Position numbers and translations under genes: made by a program. Source: Circinella minor (lineage: Eukaryota; Mucoromycota; Mucoromycetes; Mucorales; Lichtheimiaceae). From it: 45,601 bases of DNA. The stretch covers positions 1 through 45,601 of the forward strand of contig JAEPRB010000292.1 of assembly GCA_016758965.1 (NCBI GenBank), in the 5' to 3' direction. Positions 43,183 to 45,601 of this stretch are shown in pieces. Under the pieces are notes generated by a model. That model ran no database searches, had not been told where the DNA came from, and saw nothing but the letters and a program-made list of their open reading frames with translations. How positions within the stretch are numbered: the first letter of the stretch is position 1; every line of letters begins with the position of its first letter.

Positions 43183-45601
43183 GTTGTATCCAACACATAT
43201 TATTCATAAAGATAATTATTTGTCATTTTAATTATTAAAGTACAGCGTATTTTAATTATGCTTTGCTGACATTTCGTGTACTTCCCTATTTGGACCATGA
43301 TTTGTAAGAACACAGAAGTCCGTCTTCTATAATGATAACAGATAACAGCTGCGTAGATATATCATATCGTCAACCGCTCAAAGTCTAATCTTAATATCAT
43401 TAATCTTATATTCATAATTCACATGGCCATGACAAATTTAAATCTTACTGAGGTATACGATAGAATAATAATTTAATTCAATAATAAAAAAAAAAGTAAA
43501 TAAAACGATGAGTCCTTTGAAACAGTGTTTATTCTTCAAAAATAAGATAAAGATTATTATTCTATGTACTACTTGGTCTATTTATATGAATTGTTTATTA
43601 TAATGAGTTATTTCTGGTATGTCATCTGAAGAATGTATCTTAAAGAATTTTATCTTAAGGTATGATAACCTTGTTCTTAGGATGATCCTTTTCAGCTTTA
43701 TCAGGGGTAGACCCCTAGAATCTCCGGTATTTTTACATTCTTAATTCCATGACACTACATATATGATACAAGTGTTCAAATTAGTTATTTGAATACACGT
43801 AAGCTTTTTACATATTATGAGTAATGCTTCAAATTTATACAATTATAAGAAGGTGAAAGCTTTTTTTAATGCGAAAATCTATTTACTTCAATTACTGCTA
43901 AATTTAAAATAAACATGCATCGATATGTCAAATGTAAATATTTAATATAAAAAAAAACAATACATACGTATGCTTATTTTTTATTATTACACCTACATTC
44001 AAGGCATTCTTTTTTCTCGTTATGTATATATAATTAAATTCATATCTTTTATATTCGTATTTAGCTATAATTATTAAATTATATAATAAACATAGTTAAA
44101 TAAAAGAGCAAAAAATGCATGCTAAATTTATATACGTAAATTAGGGAGTAAAAATAATCATAAGCCTATGCTATCAATTTCCTCCTTAGTGAGTCTTTAA
44201 ACAATATAGACATTTTAATAAACTAAAACGCTGCAAGATTAAAGCAGTATAAATAAGGACACGGTTTCAGCTTGACACATTGTTGTATCCAACACATATT
44301 ATTCATAAAGATAATTATTTGTCATTTTAATTATTAAAGTACAGCGTATTTTAATTATGCTTTGCTGACATTTCGTGTACTTCCCTATTTGGACCATGAT
44401 TTGTAAGAACACAGAAGTCCGTCTTCTATAATGATAACAGATAACAGCTGCGTAGATATATCATATCGTCAACCGCTCAAAGTCTAATCTTAATATCATT
44501 AATCTTATATTCATAATTCACACGGCCATGACAAATTTAAATCTTACGGAGGTATACGATAGAATAATAATTTAATTCAATAATAAAAAAAAAAGTAAAT
44601 AAAACGATGAGTCCTTTGAAACAGTGTTTATTCTTCAAAAATAAGATAAAGATTATTATTCTATGTACTACTTGGTCTATTTATATGAATTGTTTATTAT
44701 AATGAGTTATTTCTGGTATGTCATCTGAAGAATGTATCTTAAAGAATTTTATCTTAAGGTATGATAACCTTGTTCTTAGGATGATCCTTTTCAGCTTTAT
44801 CAGGGGTAGACCCCTAGAATCTCCGGTATTTTTACATTCTTAATTCCATGACACTACATATATGATACAAGTGTTCAAATTAGTTATTTGAATACACGTA
44901 AGCTTTTTACATATTATGAGTAATGCTTCAAATTTATACAATTATAAGAAGGTGAAAGCTTTTTTTAATGCGAAAATCTATTTACTTCAATTACTGCTAA
45001 ATTTAAAATAAACATGCATCGATATGTCAAATGTAAATATTTAATATAAAAAAAAACAATACGTACGTATGCTTATTTTTTATTATTACACCTACATTCA
45101 AGGCATTCTTTTTTCTCGTTATGTATATATAATTAAATTCATATCTTTTATATTCGTATTTAGCTATAATTATTAAATTATATAATAAACATAGTTAAAT
45201 AAAAGAGCAAAAAATGCATGCTAAATTTATATACGTAAATTAGGGAGTAAAAATAATCATAAGCCTATGCTATCAATTTCCTCCTTAGTGAGTCTTTAAA
45301 CAATATAGACATTTTAATAAACTAAAACGCTGCAAGATTAAAGCAGTATAAATAAGGACACGGTTTCAGCTTGACACATTGTTGTATCCAACACATATTA
45401 TTCATAAAGATAATTATTTGTCATTTTAATTATTAAAGTACAGCGTATTTTAATTATGCTTTGCTGACATTTCGTGTACTTCCCTATTTGGACCATGATT
45501 TGTAAGAACACAGAAGTCTGTCTTCTATAATGATAACAGATAACAGCTGCGTAGATATACCATATCGTCAACCGCTCAAAGTCTAATCTTAATATCATTA
45601 A
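43183..45601. repeat. 1,099-bp tandem repeat array, at least 2.2 units
   Basis: Units start at 43,183, 44,282 and 45,381, each with GTTGTATCCAACACATATTA, and the last is cut by the window end. Units 1 and 2 differ by only a few point changes (for example CACATGGCC against CACACGGCC, and ACATACGT against ACGTACGT). The bases before units 2 and 3 are CTTGACACATT, but those before unit 1 are different, so the array begins at 43,183. No open frame of note. Each unit contains GGGGTAGACCCC (a short palindrome) and, 35 bp before its end, a TATAAATA. Confidence 0.95.

Larger units (their letters stand above)
42570..43448. repeat. Large inverted repeat (about 245/268-bp arms)
   Basis: Left arm 42,570-42,813 is the inverted complement of 43,181-43,448, apart from a few substitutions and a 24-bp segment present only in the right arm (between two TTTTAATTAT words, which suggests deletion by slippage in the left). 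The right arm is the first part of the 1,099-bp tandem unit. The spacer of 367 bp holds the separate 91-bp hairpin. Confidence 0.85.

Noticed and set aside
43183..45601. LTR retrotransposon with two long terminal repeats
   Set aside because: Units are directly adjacent with no internal gag or pol, primer-binding site or polypurine tract between them.

Overview
The window is fungal nuclear DNA. It is very AT-rich, genes carry many short GT-AG introns (often 50-110 bp) and exons as short as 17 nt, coding regions are rich in poly-Gln and poly-Asn codons, and decayed mobile DNA is interspersed with genes. The style fits an early-diverging fungus of the Mucoromycota. That placement is an inference from gene structure and content, not from a database match.

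Left part (1-16,300), gene-bearing. A three-exon bHLH transcription factor (+, 2912-4588) converges on a 22-exon gene (-, 5336-9987) with N-terminal WD40 repeats and a C-terminal M20 metallopeptidase. This is the architecture of Dug2, a subunit of the fungal cytosolic glutathione-degradation complex. Its reading frame carries one apparent extra base in a homopolymer. Upstream lies a truncated 3' copy (10,381-11,818) of a gene that is intact further right, then an unidentified pseudogene (about 12,340-13,440) and a two-exon F-box-like gene (+, 14,500-16,300).

Middle part (16,300-28,700), repeat-rich. It holds a Tc1/mariner-type MITE, a decayed Pif1/Helitron-type helicase, the end of a Mutator-like MITE, GC-richer 43-bp tandem repeats, and an intact six-exon gene (-, 23,013-26,811; 1,094 aa) with a GIY-YIG-like nuclease domain. 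A third, broken copy of that gene (+, 27,766 to about 28,665) lies head-to-head with it, and a 58-bp-arm inverted repeat sits between the two. Three copies in 18 kb suggest a mobile or recently amplified gene family; it is the best candidate here for something undescribed.

Right part (28,700-45,601). A four-exon orphan coiled-coil gene (+, 30,266-31,320) and a tRNA-Arg(UCU) are the only clear genes. The rest is decayed coding sequence and repeats: a 463-bp Mutator-like MITE with a perfect 9-bp target duplication, a 1.9-kb element with a shorter internally deleted relative at 41.7 kb, several frameshifted pseudogenes, a nearly perfect 91-bp-arm hairpin, and a 1,099-bp tandem repeat array that runs off the window end and has an inverted partner before it.

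The two best-understood genes (bHLH factor and Dug2-like) share a 747-bp convergent 3' spacer. Nothing links the other genes into a pathway.
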